From contig CALAOT010000117.1 of assembly GCA_937889545.1 (NCBI GenBank), positions 62,001-126,000 on the forward strand: a stretch of 64,000 nt of DNA. Reading direction: 5' to 3'. Below are positions 9,732 to 20,900 of the stretch, piece after piece. This DNA comes from an uncultured Opitutaceae bacterium. GTDB taxonomy: Bacteria > Verrucomicrobiota > Verrucomicrobiia > Opitutales > Opitutaceae. The stretch's first letter is position 1. Every line of letters begins with the position of its first letter. The notes below the pieces were generated by a model. It had not been told where the DNA came from. It searched no databases and saw only the letters and a list, made by a program, of their open reading frames with translations. The translations under genes were made by a program, and so were the position numbers.

Positions 9732-10535
9732 TCAGCGCACCCCGTAGAGGTCGGCATACTTGAGGCCCGTCAGGCTCTGGACCAAGGCGGCCAAGCCATT
9801 GTGATCAAGCAACGTGTGACGAGATCTATCGGTTAGATAGAGCTGGAAATTCTGGTTAATCAGAAGGTCAAGGAGCTCGACCGGAGAGCGGCCGGCATGG
9901 CGGAGCCCCGCCGGAAAGAATTCGAGATAGATGGCGATGTGTGGACTTGCCGCGAGCGTCCGTTGCATCCCGCTAAGCACGTCCACCTCCCAACCCTGGA
10001 CATCTATCTTCACCAGGTCGGGCCGAAGCATGGGCAGAAACTCATCGAGGCTGACCACGTCCACCGCCACCTCGGTGGGGAATTGTTTGCGGTCGGCGTT
10101 TCCAAGGGTGTTGGCTCCCGAGTTGAAGAACCTCCTGCGAAGGGCAAGGCGGCCGCTGCCGCTGCCGAGCGCCACGTTGTGCGCCTCGACATTGGCGCAT
10201 CCATTTAGGGCGCAGTTCTTGGTCAGCAAGGCGACATGATGCGGGTCGGGTTCAAAGGCGATTACGCGGCCGGTGGGCCCGACCAGGCGGGAAAGCAGTA
10301 CCGTGTAGAGGCCAAGATTCGCGCCGACATCAAGGACGGTCATCCCCGGGCGAACGATCCGCTGCAGCGAGTTCCGCTCCGAAGATCCAATCCAGCCTGC
10401 GCGGTGCAGGCGCAGGTAAAGCCATCTATCGAATGAGGCGGAAGCCATGAGCTGGCCCCAAACGCGATGCTCGCAATGCCATAGGGAGGAGCGGTTGAGC
10501 AGCTCGGCCACGCGTGCGAGTGATCTCCAAAGCAT
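9732..10535 (-). CDS. FkbM family SAM-dependent methyltransferase
   Basis: A 267-residue protein with the FkbM layout: SAM loop VLDVGANLGLYT at residues 67-78, acidic FEPDP at 94-98, and the hallmark LVKIDVQGWEVDVLSGM at about 174-190. FkbM proteins O-methylate sugars or other small acceptors in polysaccharide and antibiotic clusters. The chosen ATG at 10535 lies 2 bp after the stop of the second FkbM gene and has GGGAAG a few bases upstream. A TTG 33 bp earlier is open but less likely. Methylation of a glycan residue is inferred from context; position and sugar are unknown. Confidence 0.88.
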   Translation of the reverse strand: MLWRSLARVAELLNRSSLWHCEHRVWGQLMASASFDRWLYLRLHRAGWIGSSERNSLQRIVRPGMTVLDVGANLGLYTVLLSRLVGPTGRVIAFEPDPHHVALLTKNCALNGCANVEAHNVALGSGSGRLALRRRFFNSGANTLGNADRKQFPTEVAVDVVSLDEFLPMLRPDLVKIDVQGWEVDVLSGMQRTLAASPHIAIYLEFFPAGLRHAGRSPVELLDLLINQNFQLYLTDRSRHTLLDHNGLAALVQSLTGLKYADLYGVR

Positions 10536-10537
10536 CT

Positions 10538-11398
10538 TCACGTCTTCCCGGAGGGAAGGGCTAGGCAATTCATGGCGCGGCCGGGCCCGATATAGCGGCG
10601 CAATGCTGCCGGATCGCTCGAGAGCGGACGGCCCGTTCGGGCCGCGATGAAGCTGTATCCAAGGTCGGCGATGAAGCGCACGTAATCGTCAAATTCCGAA
10701 CGCCGGTCATCCTTGTAAAGGAACGGTGCCATCTCGATCAGGATGCGCGGCCGAAATCGCTCAATGCCGCGGCGAAATCCACGCAAGACCGGATATTCGT
10801 GGCCATCGACATCGATCTTCACGAAATCGAGGCTGCGCAGGTTCTCGGCCGCACAGAAATCGTCGGCGGTAATGGCGAGGGCATGGGCGAGTGTTTCCGG
10901 CTTCCCGAGATGATCCTGATCGAGGTCATCGTGGTCATGGGCAACCGGCCACCGAGCGGCCACTGAGGCAGGCAATACCTCGGTGCTGTCTGAAACAAGG
11001 AACCGCTGCTGGAAATTCACCCGGCATGCCAGTTCCGGATTGATCGACAGATTCAGGCGAATTTTAGCCGCCGCATAATCGGTGGGTTCAAAGGCAAATA
11101 CGCGTCCCAAAGGGCCGACAAGTCTGGCGAAATGCAGCGTATGAGCGCCAATATTAGCCCCAATATCGAATACTACGTCTCCAGAGTGTATCATCGAGGA
11201 ATAGGCCCGGAGCATGCTCCGTTCGTAAGCGCCTAGCAAATAGATGGATAGGTCTATGCCTTCATCAAGGTCGAGGTCCCAGTTGACGCCCATGCGATTG
11301 CAACGGGTGCGCATTGGCTGGCCGACGAGGCCTCGTGCCAGGCGCAGGGAGCCGTTCATCATCCGGGCAATGAACATCTTTTGCCTAATGCTAAGCAT
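10538..11398 (-). CDS. FkbM family SAM-dependent methyltransferase
   Basis: A 286-residue FkbM protein: SAM loop VVFDIGANIGAHT at residues 75-87, FEPTDYA near 103, and the family's FVKIDVDGHEYPVLRGF at about 192-208. It precedes the other FkbM gene in the operon by 2 bp, but the two differ strongly outside the motifs, so they probably modify different positions rather than being a recent duplicate. The start is an ATG. The 146-bp gap upstream, towards the epimerase, shows no clear feature. Confidence 0.88.
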   Translation of the reverse strand: MLSIRQKMFIARMMNGSLRLARGLVGQPMRTRCNRMGVNWDLDLDEGIDLSIYLLGAYERSMLRAYSSMIHSGDVVFDIGANIGAHTLHFARLVGPLGRVFAFEPTDYAAAKIRLNLSINPELACRVNFQQRFLVSDSTEVLPASVAARWPVAHDHDDLDQDHLGKPETLAHALAITADDFCAAENLRSLDFVKIDVDGHEYPVLRGFRRGIERFRPRILIEMAPFLYKDDRRSEFDDYVRFIADLGYSFIAARTGRPLSSDPAALRRYIGPGRAMNCLALPSGKT

Positions 11399-11544
11399 GA
11401 AATCGAAAGACGGTTGGATTAGCCTTGGGGGTACAGTCGTGTCGGTCCGTCGGCTTCAGCGAGGGCTGATGGCATTCCTTGGCCCAAGCAATGGGTCAAG
11501 GGCTGTTTGTTGGGCTGGGCCCTTTGAGGCGATCGTCGAGGGAT

Positions 11545-12549
11545 TCATGCTCGATAGTAGGCGCGATACCAGTCGATGAAACGGCGAAGGCCGGTCTCGA
11601 TGGGAGTATTGGGCTCGAAGCCGACATCACGGGTGAGGTCGGAGACATCTGCGGCGGTGGCAACGACGTCACTGGGCTGGACGGGCAACATGCGTTTCAC
11701 CGCCTTCTTGCCCAAACACTCCTCGATCACCTCGATAAAACGGAGGAGTTCGACGGACGAATGGTTGCCAATGTTATAGAGGCGGTAGGGCGCGGGGCTG
11801 GTGGCCGAGTCGGGAGCCTCGCCTCGCCATTGCGGATTGGGGATTGCGGGCCTGGCCATTGCGCGCACCACGCCTTCAACGATGTCGTCGATGTACGTGA
11901 AATCGCGCTTCATATTGCCCTCGTTGTAAACGTCGATTGGTTTGCCCTCGAGAATCGATTTGGTGAAAAGAAAATACGCCATGTCCGGCCGGCCCCACGG
12001 ACCATAGACCGTGAAAAAGCGCAGGCCCGTCGTTGGAAGCCTGTAGAGGTGGCTGTAGCTGTGCGCCATCAGCTCGTTGGCCTTCTTGGTCGCGCCGTAA
12101 AGGCTGACGGGATGGTCGACGTTCTGGTGGACGGAGAACGGCATGGCGCTGTTCAAGCCGTACACGGAGCTGGAGGAGGCGTAGACCAGGTGCTTCACGC
12201 CGCAATGGCGGCAGCCCTCGAGAATGTTGAGGAAGCCCAAGACATTGCTTTCGACGTAGAGGCGGGGGTGCGTAAGCGAATGGCGCACACCGGCCTGGGC
12301 GGCGAGGTGGATGACGTATTCGGGGCGCTCTTTTTCAAAAACGCCGGTTACGGCGCCCTGATCAGCGACATTTGCCCGGTGAAATGTGAAGCCGGGCTGT
12401 GCGGCAAGCAGGCGAAGGCGGGCCTCCTTGAGTGCCGGGTCATAATAGTCGTTGAGGTTGTCAAGGCCGTGCACGGTCTGGCCATCGCGCAAAAGGCGCT
12501 GTGCAACGTGAAAGCCGATGAAACCGGCGGCTCCGGTAACTAGAATCAT
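11545..12549 (-). CDS. UDP-glucuronate 4-epimerase-like NAD-dependent epimerase
   Basis: A 334-residue extended short-chain dehydrogenase. The Rossmann glycine motif GAAGFIG lies at residues 6-12, the catalytic SSSSVYG segment at 125-131 and YGATKKA at 151-157 (Tyr151, Lys155). The run [16 protein letters not shown] and the [17 protein letters not shown] segment are typical of the UDP-glucuronate 4-epimerase subgroup (Cap1J/LspL type), which converts UDP-GlcA to UDP-GalA. Its ATG overlaps the TGA of the upstream GT4 gene (ATGA), indicating coupled translation. Cytoplasmic sugar-nucleotide supply for this polysaccharide is the likely role; the exact substrate needs assay. Confidence 0.88.
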   Translation of the reverse strand: MILVTGAAGFIGFHVAQRLLRDGQTVHGLDNLNDYYDPALKEARLRLLAAQPGFTFHRANVADQGAVTGVFEKERPEYVIHLAAQAGVRHSLTHPRLYVESNVLGFLNILEGCRHCGVKHLVYASSSSVYGLNSAMPFSVHQNVDHPVSLYGATKKANELMAHSYSHLYRLPTTGLRFFTVYGPWGRPDMAYFLFTKSILEGKPIDVYNEGNMKRDFTYIDDIVEGVVRAMARPAIPNPQWRGEAPDSATSPAPYRLYNIGNHSSVELLRFIEVIEECLGKKAVKRMLPVQPSDVVATAADVSDLTRDVGFEPNTPIETGLRRFIDWYRAYYRA

Positions 12550-13703
12550 GCGATTTGAGAATGTGGAGAGGGCGAAGCCAACAGTTCAAGATAACTTTGG
12601 GCGGTGCGCGCCCATGGATACTCGCGTTCCGCCCGCGCACGGGCTGATATCCCGAGTTCATCCCCAATATCCGGCCGGGTAAGGAGCGTTCGGACGCAAT
12701 CGGAGAATCCAGCGGCATCGTCTAGCGGGAATAGCCATCCAGTGACCCGGTCGACGACGGCGGAGTCATTTCCCGGCACCCGGCTGGCGAGAACCGGGCG
12801 GCCGCAGGCCATCGCCTCCAGGACAACGTTTGGCATTCCCTCGTATAGGGAGGGATTGATGACAAGGTCAGCCGCTTGGTAATAGGCGCGGAGCTCGGCA
12901 CGGTCCTTCCAGCCTTGAAATTGCACAACGTCGGTGAGCTGCAGCTCGTGGACCCTGGTGGAAAGGGCAGGGCGGAGCGGACCATCACCGACCAGGTCGA
13001 GCACAAACGACAGCCCGGCGGCACGGCGGATCTCAGCGAGCTGCTCGAGCAGCCAGAGCAGGTTCTTCTGCGCCTGAAACCGCCCGACGAAAAGCAGGCG
13101 TGGCTGCGGGTTCTTTGGGCGGGGCGGCGCGGCTGGCACGAAGAATGCCGTGTCGACGCCGTTGGGAATCATGTGCACAGCCACCGGATCGGCCTTCTCG
13201 GACATATCCATAAGACCTGGCGAGTTGGCGACCACGGCCCGGGCCGACCGCAGGATCTGGCGCCGAAATGGACTAAGGAAGCGATGAACCAAGGCCAGAC
13301 CGGGTTCCGCGCCGGGTACATCGCCCCCGCGGAGCGAAACGACATAGGGGACGCCCGTCTTCCGGTGCGCCCACCAGGCCGCGGGGCCCGACGGGAATGA
13401 AAAAAAGGCGATTATGCCCTCGATGCGCTCCGAGCGGACAATTCGGCGCACGGCGCTCCCAGCGTGCACCATGAATGAAACCATTTCAGAGATCGTTGCG
13501 GATTCGCGTCGTCTCCGTCGTGAGGCCATGCGAATCACGCGAATGCCCCCGTCATCGCTTGTCCCGACGAGGTCGCCAAGGCCTGTGGTGAGGACGGTGG
13601 AGGGATGCCCCGCGGCGACAAGCGAGCGGGCGATAGCCTGCGCGGCGGTGGCAGCCCCAGCGCCCACGGGAGGGTATTCGTAGTTGATGAGCAGGGTTCT
13701 CAA
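12546..13703 (-). CDS. GT4 family glycosyltransferase
   Basis: A GT-B retaining glycosyltransferase of about 386 residues. The N-terminal Rossmann start is [19 protein letters not shown]. The C-terminal nucleotide-sugar domain begins [12 protein letters not shown] and carries the E-x7-E motif in [21 protein letters not shown]. The frame is open upstream to 13931, but the residues before the first strand are low-complexity and overlap the asparagine-synthase gene. I place the start at the TTG at 13703, just before the conserved strand; no strong ribosome site is visible, so the start is uncertain. It sits between the amidotransferase and the epimerase in one minus-strand operon. Confidence 0.85.
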   Translation of the reverse strand: MRTLLINYEYPPVGAGAATAAQAIARSLVAAGHPSTVLTTGLGDLVGTSDDGGIRVIRMASRRRRRESATISEMVSFMVHAGSAVRRIVRSERIEGIIAFFSFPSGPAAWWAHRKTGVPYVVSLRGGDVPGAEPGLALVHRFLSPFRRQILRSARAVVANSPGLMDMSEKADPVAVHMIPNGVDTAFFVPAAPPRPKNPQPRLLFVGRFQAQKNLLWLLEQLAEIRRAAGLSFVLDLVGDGPLRPALSTRVHELQLTDVVQFQGWKDRAELRAYYQAADLVINPSLYEGMPNVVLEAMACGRPVLASRVPGNDSAVVDRVTGWLFPLDDAAGFSDCVRTLLTRPDIGDELGISARARAEREYPWARTAQSYLELLASPSPHSQIA

Positions 13704-13824
13704 GCGAAATCGGCTGCGGACTCGAGGGGCGCCTCTGTGCGCACTTGCAGGTGCGCGGCGATCAAGGTGCCGAACCGGCACAGCAAGGGAACAAAAATAT
13801 GACTGGCGCTTCGGGAGACATCGG

Positions 13825-15690
13825 TCAGGCGCGCGACCACTGGCCGAGGAGCCAGGTGTTCCAGAGAAAGGCGCGCTGGTCGGTGCGGTTGGAGCGGTGC
13901 TCGGCGAGCCGTGCCTTGACGAAGGCGCCATTCAGGCATGGCAGGGGCGCATCATCCAGGCCGAGCTGGCCATTCTTGAACCAGGCGCCGATGGGCACGC
14001 CAAATCCCTGCTTCTTCCGATAAAGCACGTCCGTGGGAAGGACGGTCTCCAGCGCCTTTTTCAATATATACTTTGTCTGGCCATGCCGGTATTTCCATGC
14101 GGAAGGGATTCGGCGTGCGAAATTGACAAAATCAATATCGAGGAAAGGAGCGCGTACCTCCAAGCCATGCATCATGCTCGCCCGGTCGACTTTGACGAGG
14201 ATGTCATCCTGGAGGTAGAGCTTGGTGAAGTATTGCAGCGTCCGGTCGACGACATCGGTTTGCGCGCAGCCTTCCCAGATTGCGATGGCCTCCGAGAAGA
14301 TCTCCTCCAGGTCGGCGGGCTCGCTGAAAAGATCGCCAAGCTCCGAGGCGTCGAGTGACGCCGTCCAGACCGGAAGCCAGAGTCTAGGAGGATAGCTTAA
14401 GCCGCGGAGCGTGCGCTTCAACCGGAAATCGAAACTCATGTAGCTGTGCGAGACGGGCATCCTTGCCGCCAGCATGCAGATAGCTCGATGAACAGGCCGG
14501 GGGACAATCTTGGAGTAGAGCTCGGCCTTGCGCAGCGCGACAAAAGGGTCGTAACCAGCGAACAGCTCGTCGCCGGCATCGCCACCGAGCGCGACCTTCA
14601 CTTGCGAGCGTGTGAACTGGCTTAGGAGATAGGTTGGCAACAGCGAACTGTCGCCCATCGGCTCGTCGAGCCTCCGCGCGATTGTCGGGAGCAATGAATG
14701 GGCCTTCGAAATCGAAAGCGTCTCGAGATGGTGGTCCGTTTTGAATAGCTGCGCGACCCGGCGCGAATAAACGGACTCGTCAAAGCTCGCCTCCTCGAAA
14801 CCGATGCAGAACGTCTTCAGCCGGCCTGCGGGTACATGTCGCGACGCAAACGCGGTGACCGCGGACGAATCGATGCCCCCGCTAAGGAACACGCCGACCG
14901 GCACGTCTGCCACCAGACGGCGCCGCACGGCATCATCCAAGCGCGTTCGAAGCTCCTCGCCCCATGTGCCCTCGGGATCCGCAGGAATCTCGCTCCCGGT
15001 GAACGGCTCGAGGACAAAGTCCCAGTACTTCTCGACACGCGGCGCCAGCTCGGGCGACTCGATGTCGAGAATGAACGAGTGGCCCCCCGGCAGCTTGTAG
15101 ACGTTCTCCAGGATCGTGTGTGGGGCGGGGATGTAGCCGTAGCCGAAATATTTCTTGAGCGCCCGGCGCGACAGCGCGGAACCGACGGCAGGGTGGGCGC
15201 GGAGGGCCGTCAGCTCGGAACCAAAAACGAATGCGCCATTCTGCGTGGAGTAGAAAAGGGGCTTCTTTCCGAAGCGGTCGCGGCTTCCGAAGAGGCAGCG
15301 GCGGACGCGGTCGTAGATGACGAAAGCCCACATGCCGTTGCACCGGCCGGGCAGTCCGGCACCCCATTCGCGATAGCCGTGGAGCAGCACCTCGGTGTCG
15401 GAGTGGTCCGTCTGAAACCTGTGGCCGCGGGCGACGAGCTGGGCGCGAAGCTCGGCAAAATTGTAAATCTCCCCGTTGAAAATGATGACAAGGTCGCCGT
15501 CGGCAGTGACCATCGGCTGGTGACCTCCGGCGATATCAAGGATGGAAAGGCGGCGGTGGCCGAGTTGAACGCCTCGGACGGGGTCGCCCCAATAGCCGCT
15601 GTCGTCTGGCCCGCGATGGGCGAGCGCATCGGTCATGCGCCTTAAGTCGGTTTCGTTCCCCGCGCCGACAAAGCCCGTTATGCCGCACAT
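13825..15690 (-). CDS. asnB: Asparagine synthase (glutamine-hydrolysing) family amidotransferase
   Basis: A 621-residue protein with both AsnB domains. The N-terminal glutaminase starts MCGITGF, so Cys2 is the nucleophile after Met removal, which fixes the start at 15690 rather than further upstream. It also has RRLSILD and FNGEIYN. The C-terminal ATP-pyrophosphatase domain has SGGIDSS at residues 270-276. Family members make asparagine, but in polysaccharide clusters they often amidate sugar carboxylates. With a UDP-glucuronate 4-epimerase two genes away, amidation of a uronic acid is a reasonable inference, not shown. A gap of about 220 bp separates it from the upstream membrane gene. Confidence 0.9.
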   Translation of the reverse strand: MCGITGFVGAGNETDLRRMTDALAHRGPDDSGYWGDPVRGVQLGHRRLSILDIAGGHQPMVTADGDLVIIFNGEIYNFAELRAQLVARGHRFQTDHSDTEVLLHGYREWGAGLPGRCNGMWAFVIYDRVRRCLFGSRDRFGKKPLFYSTQNGAFVFGSELTALRAHPAVGSALSRRALKKYFGYGYIPAPHTILENVYKLPGGHSFILDIESPELAPRVEKYWDFVLEPFTGSEIPADPEGTWGEELRTRLDDAVRRRLVADVPVGVFLSGGIDSSAVTAFASRHVPAGRLKTFCIGFEEASFDESVYSRRVAQLFKTDHHLETLSISKAHSLLPTIARRLDEPMGDSSLLPTYLLSQFTRSQVKVALGGDAGDELFAGYDPFVALRKAELYSKIVPRPVHRAICMLAARMPVSHSYMSFDFRLKRTLRGLSYPPRLWLPVWTASLDASELGDLFSEPADLEEIFSEAIAIWEGCAQTDVVDRTLQYFTKLYLQDDILVKVDRASMMHGLEVRAPFLDIDFVNFARRIPSAWKYRHGQTKYILKKALETVLPTDVLYRKKQGFGVPIGAWFKNGQLGLDDAPLPCLNGAFVKARLAEHRSNRTDQRAFLWNTWLLGQWSRA

Positions 15691-15913
15691 GGTAAGTCGG
15701 CCCACGCCATCGACGCCACGGCAACGCCCACTGCCAATGGTGCCGTGCAGGGCAATGGCTCGGACCGGTTTACGCGACTATTCACGCTCGGAAGAGATGC
15801 CCATTTCGGCGAGCAGACAAAGCAAAAAGGAAGGGTGGGCGGCCGAGGAGTGCCATGATCTATGAGGGGAAGCGGGTATCGCGCGACGGAAAGCTGCCGG
15901 TTGGCGCCAAGAT

Positions 15914-17818
15914 TCAGGGGAGGCCGTCTTCAACGAAAAAATCGCCGTCTACCACGTTGTGCACTTGGCCGCGCAGGTGTATGCGCTCTCCGGGCGAAAC
16001 TTCCCTTTGGCGGACGACGATGAAGCCCAAGCGCGTGCTTCCAGGAATGATGAACATGGGATTATGCGGCACCAGCCTGCGCAGGTAATCGGCCTGTTCG
16101 TGCCACATTATGCCATAGTATCCGAACCTCTGAAGAAAATCGCTTTGGCGGACGTCGGGCAGGTAAGTGCGGGCTGCGGTGTCCGGGACGATGCGGAGCA
16201 GGTTTCCCGGCTTTATCGTGATGGTCAGCTCCGCATGACCGTCAGTGCGGCGCAGTACCGGCGGATCCTGATGTGCAAACGCAAAACGCACGAGAACGGG
16301 CAGAAGATAGAGGCACAGTAGCATTGTTGCGGCCATGGACATCAAAAGGCCGGATGAAGTGGCGGGCGTTAGCCCCATCGTTGCGGCTTGCGGCCGAAGG
16401 CTATGCCAGAATCGGCCGATCACGGCGCAAAGCGCGGTTGCCCCGGAGCCGCTTACAATTGCAAAGAGCGGAATCGTTACGGCATAGGCGCGCATGTTAT
16501 CCGAATCCCATGCCGGGGCGAACGGCAGTGACATGGCCACACCGACGGTAGCGCACAGGACCAAGCAGGAATCGCTGCGCCCGCGCACCCCATGTATCGC
16601 GAATGCAATGCCAAGCACGGCCAGGAATAGCAGGGCCCTCTCCAAGGCCTGATTCGGCACATAGCTGAAGGGCCCGTGGCGGTTCATGGAGAAATCCCCC
16701 CACGCGCGGATGGCCCCTGTCCAAGCAAGCGAGGGCTCCTTCCGAACATCCTCCCATACCATCTTGTAGGCCGCCACGGCCCGCCTTCCTTCCGGCATTT
16801 TCAACAACTCCGGATGCTGCTCGTAGGCCAATGTCCAGTTGCCGCCGTGGATCGTCCCGTACAGGACAATCCCGAGATTGGAAAACAAGACGCCTTCCTT
16901 TGTGCCCAGCACCCTGAAGACGCCGACATTCGCTTCCGCGGCGATCGCCATGCAGCAAACGGCCACGGCGGCAACGCGCAGCGAGCGCCACCCGTCGCCT
17001 CGCCAGTGCCAGATTATTGCGAGCACCAGGCACGGCAGGACAAAAAAGGCCCCGGGCCTAGCATTGAACGCGCTCACCAGGCAGATGCTCCCTAAACCCA
17101 CCTCGAGGGTCCCGCGCCGCTCGAAACCGTCCAGGAGCAGGGCTAGCCCAAGCGCGCCAAATGTGATGCCGCAGCTTTCGCAGGCTGTGGAACCGAGAAA
17201 CCGGCGATAGAACAGGAACAGCACGAAGAACGCTATCGCCGCCGCCCCTCCTCCGAATTGCCTTCGCGACTGGATCAAAAGCAGCGCAAAGGATGCTCCA
17301 GTAAAAAGACCAAGCAGCGAAACAGCGACCTGCAGATTGCCGCCGGAAAGCCACAACATAGCGGCCATATACGCGCCGGTCAGTGGTCGGCTGGAGCCCA
17401 ACTGGGTAAGGTCCTTCCCCTCCGTCAGGCGCGCGCCCTCGATGACGTAATCGCGAGCATCCGAATTCGGCAAAAGACCGCCCACGACCGAGACTGTGGA
17501 TGCGCCGCCGCCCCAAAGTTCGGCCAGTGCCAGCGAAAAGCCCACGAGCACCACGCACAGGGTTGTGACGCGCCGAAGACGCTGCGGACAGGAAAGCGCT
17601 CCGAAGGCGGCCATTGAGAATGCGAGGGGCCCAGCCAGGCCGCCGACCAAGGTTCCTCCGGCCTCAGTCAGCGCATTGCGGCCCGGCAGTGACAGGAGTC
17701 TGAAGGCCTCAGGCAGCTTGGCTCCCATTCTAAGAATCGAGACGCAGCCGAGAATGATTATCACGCCCGCCCCAAGTTCGAGCAGCCAAGCCTGTCGCTT
17801 TAAATCTCGGAAGGACAT
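15914..17818 (-). CDS. GT-C-like membrane protein, paralogue 3 of 3
   Basis: A 634-residue polytopic protein from the ATG at 17818 (a TTG at 17857 is also open). It has the paralogue motifs: VGGLLPNSDARDY (about residues 112-124), RRFLGSTACES, NARPGAFFVLPCL, YGTIHGGNWTLAY, and WDSDNMRAYAVTIPL near the end of the membrane part. The C-terminal domain of about 130 residues repeats the shared strands (RFGYYGIMWHEQADYL, FIIPGST). It is separated from the other two paralogues by the FkbM-epimerase-GT4-asnB block, so either the family arose by two events or that block was inserted. Function is inferred as membrane glycosyl transfer. Confidence 0.75.
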   Translation of the reverse strand: MSFRDLKRQAWLLELGAGVIIILGCVSILRMGAKLPEAFRLLSLPGRNALTEAGGTLVGGLAGPLAFSMAAFGALSCPQRLRRVTTLCVVLVGFSLALAELWGGGASTVSVVGGLLPNSDARDYVIEGARLTEGKDLTQLGSSRPLTGAYMAAMLWLSGGNLQVAVSLLGLFTGASFALLLIQSRRQFGGGAAAIAFFVLFLFYRRFLGSTACESCGITFGALGLALLLDGFERRGTLEVGLGSICLVSAFNARPGAFFVLPCLVLAIIWHWRGDGWRSLRVAAVAVCCMAIAAEANVGVFRVLGTKEGVLFSNLGIVLYGTIHGGNWTLAYEQHPELLKMPEGRRAVAAYKMVWEDVRKEPSLAWTGAIRAWGDFSMNRHGPFSYVPNQALERALLFLAVLGIAFAIHGVRGRSDSCLVLCATVGVAMSLPFAPAWDSDNMRAYAVTIPLFAIVSGSGATALCAVIGRFWHSLRPQAATMGLTPATSSGLLMSMAATMLLCLYLLPVLVRFAFAHQDPPVLRRTDGHAELTITIKPGNLLRIVPDTAARTYLPDVRQSDFLQRFGYYGIMWHEQADYLRRLVPHNPMFIIPGSTRLGFIVVRQREVSPGERIHLRGQVHNVVDGDFFVEDGLP

Positions 17819-17954
17819 TACCTGGTCAAATTTGGGTTTGCTGCCGAAGAATATCAATAGTCGGTCTTGTCCGTAAAATGGGCCCGGTTGACAAGTCGGG
17901 CGGAGCGCACGGCAGTCTAATCAGAAACCATCGGGCTCCCGGTGGAAGGGTCTA

Positions 17955-20900
17955 CTAAGCTGCGCCGCCATTGGATGATGCTTCACGAGCGCTTCCCTTG
18001 TCAGCAGCATCGGCGTTGCCTAATCGCGGCGGCGGCGAGAGCCGGAAAATATGATCAGGCCGTGTGTTGATGTTGCTCCAAAGGAGCGGCACAAGGGCAA
18101 CCGACAGATAGAAAACGAATTGCGTCGGACAGCTGTAGCGATCGATGGCTGGCTCCAACAACGCGACGACAATACCGGCACCCAGTGCGACTAGTGAAAG
18201 CGCGAACAGCAAGAATGCGCCCAGGTGCCGTCCATGAGACTGAAACAGCAGCAGCCCGCTCATGGCAAAAATCGCGAAATAGCCCCAAACCCAGAGGCCG
18301 TTCAGAAAATATTTCCAGTGCTTCGCCTGCCAAGCGATATGGGGCCGAGTCAAATAATGCTGCGCGAGGACCACTTCATGGGCCCCGCCGGCGGCCACGA
18401 TTTGAATCGCTGGCGGAAGGGGAGGGATGACGGGTCCCAATTCCCCCGGTATATTCTGATATTCGGGCTTCCCGGTGATGAACTCGTCCGTGACCCTTTC
18501 CTTGAGGGCAGAGTAAAACTCATATCGGGAATGGATATTCCTGAAGAAGAAGCACACAAAATTCGTCCAGACATACTTGGCATAGAAGACCGGGTGCTTC
18601 CGGATGGCCATCAGCGACACCTCCCTGATGTACGGCCGATAGAAAAGGTAGCCCCGGCTGCCAAAGGCGCTTCCGGACCCCCAGCCTGAGACCCAAACGA
18701 GGCTATTGTACTGCTTCTGAAACAAGGGGGCCAACGAGTATGGGTCCCAGGAGGTCCGCAAAGTGGCGAAGTCAACTCTCGTTACGCCTGCCTTCTCGTA
18801 TGAAGCTGGGAGATCCCCCAGCGCCTTGTTTATGTATTCGGGGAAACTGGGATCGGGCTCCCAGTACAAGGCGGTCGCGCCCGCCAGATTTGCTTCGACA
18901 AACGGGCTGACGACGAAGTGCCCCAGCGTGGCAAAGTTATACGAGCAGACGACCAGAAGGATCGCCGGAAAGGGAGTGAGGAAGCGGAGAATGTCTCCGG
19001 TGGAATAGCGGTTCCAAAGGAGGAATGCCAAGACGATGACATATATGACAGCGAAGTATATCCCCGCGGGCCGGACCAGGATCGTGAGCGCCATGAATAC
19101 CGACGCGAGCGTGAAGCAAACTTTTCTGGATCCGGCGAACGCGAGAAAGAGGAAAGCTACCGCGAGGATAATGGTGTTCGAGTAAAGGCTCTCACTTACT
19201 ATGCCCGTGTCGTATACCAGGTTCTGTGAGCCGCCGACGACGGCGGCCATGGCAACCGCAGCGGGCAGCGCGAGGAGGCGCCGAAGCCGGTAGACGGCGT
19301 AGACGAGACATAGGGCCGAGGCGAGGGACAGAATGTTCTGGAAGACGACGGCGGCCAGCCAAGGGTCGGGCAGAAAAGTGAAAGGCCAGAGGAATAGCGG
19401 ATAGCCTGGCATCCGCATTATAAACTGCGTCCACCCGGGGCTCTTGAGCGCGGCTACCAGACTCAGGTAGGAGACCGAGTCTACCGAGATGCCGACCACG
19501 GGGTAATACAGAAAAAACGGAAGGCGCGTGATCAGGAAGATAAAGACCACGAACGCCGCGGGAAGGCAGAATGGAGGATCAGGGAACTTGCCGCGGCGCC
19601 AAACAAACGCTCCAAGAACCAGGAGCGCGCCGGCATAGACGGCAAATGCGACGGTACTCCCCACCGTTACGGGATAGCGAATCGCGTAGGTTTTTCCGTT
19701 GCGGTCGGGTGCGCTGTTGTCGGAGGCGGAAAAATAGACGAGGTCGCTCCAGAACGAAAAACGGCCGGCGCCCAGTTTGCGAATGTCCTCGTGGCTTGCG
19801 CCGGGCTCACCGTGCAGCGGCACGCCATTCTCCAGGACGGTCGCGGGGGGAAACTCGGCTTCGCTGATTTCCGGATGGAAAGTGTGGGCTTTGAACGCAA
19901 ATCCGCTTTCATTATGAATGTCTGCCAGCAGGTCCGTCTTCCATCCGAGCGGAAGGAGCCCCTCGCGGTTTGCGTAGACCGCGCAGGAGAGGAAGAATAG
20001 GAAGGCCGGAAACGCCGGTATGCCGTGGAGGCGGGAGTTGAGAAGAAAGGCGGCCAGACGTCCGATTGCCTGCCGCAGGCTGGGTGCCTTGCTGGCATAC
20101 CAGGCGGACGAACCAAGAAGGACGAGCGTGTCTGCATAGATCACGAGGGCGACGGCAGCGGGTACTGTCCTCGGATAGCGGATCGCGTAGGATCGCCCGT
20201 TGGTGTCGGGCGCGCTGTTGTCGGAGGCGGAAAAGTAGACAAGGCGGCCCCAGAACGAATAGGAGCCGCTGCCCTGGTTGCGAATCTCCTCATGGCTCGC
20301 GTCTCCGGCAGTCAGTGGACGGCCATTCTCCAAGACGACGCCAGGGGAGGGCCTTTCCTCTGCGCTTAGTTCCGGGTGGCGGGTAGAAGCTCTAAACGCG
20401 AATCCGGTTTCATGCGAAATGGATGTCAGGGCGTCTGTCCTCCAGCCGAGCGAAGGCGTCCCTTGCCGGTTTGAGCTGGCGGCATACGACAGCGCGAGGA
20501 AGAATGCCGAGAGGCCTAGAAGAGCAGAGAAGACGGGCCCAGGCGTTGTGGCCAACGCGCGCCCAATCGGCTCCCGTAACTCAGGCGCCCTGATGGCAAG
20601 CCGAATGGCCCATCCAAGAAGGAGAATCGTGCCGGCGTAGAGCGCGAACGCAAAGGGGTCGGTTACATATCGGGGATACCGAATCTCGTAGGTTCGCCCG
20701 TTTGTGGCTGGGGAGCTGTTGTCGGAGGTGGAAAAATGGATGTATCTTCCCCAAAAAGAGGTGCGGCCTTTCCCGATCTTGCGGATGTCGGCATGCTTGG
20801 CCCCGGCCAGCCTCGAGAGGGGCACGCCGTTCTCCAGAACCACCCCCAGGGAAGGATCCAATTCCTCGCTCAACTCCGGATGATGCGTGGGGGCAATGTA

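Noticed and set aside
11479-12543. A 354-codon plus-strand frame opposite the epimerase
   Set aside because: It is a shadow of the epimerase on the other strand; the Val/Gly/Asp-rich composition reflects the complementary codons, and the epimerase has all catalytic motifs.
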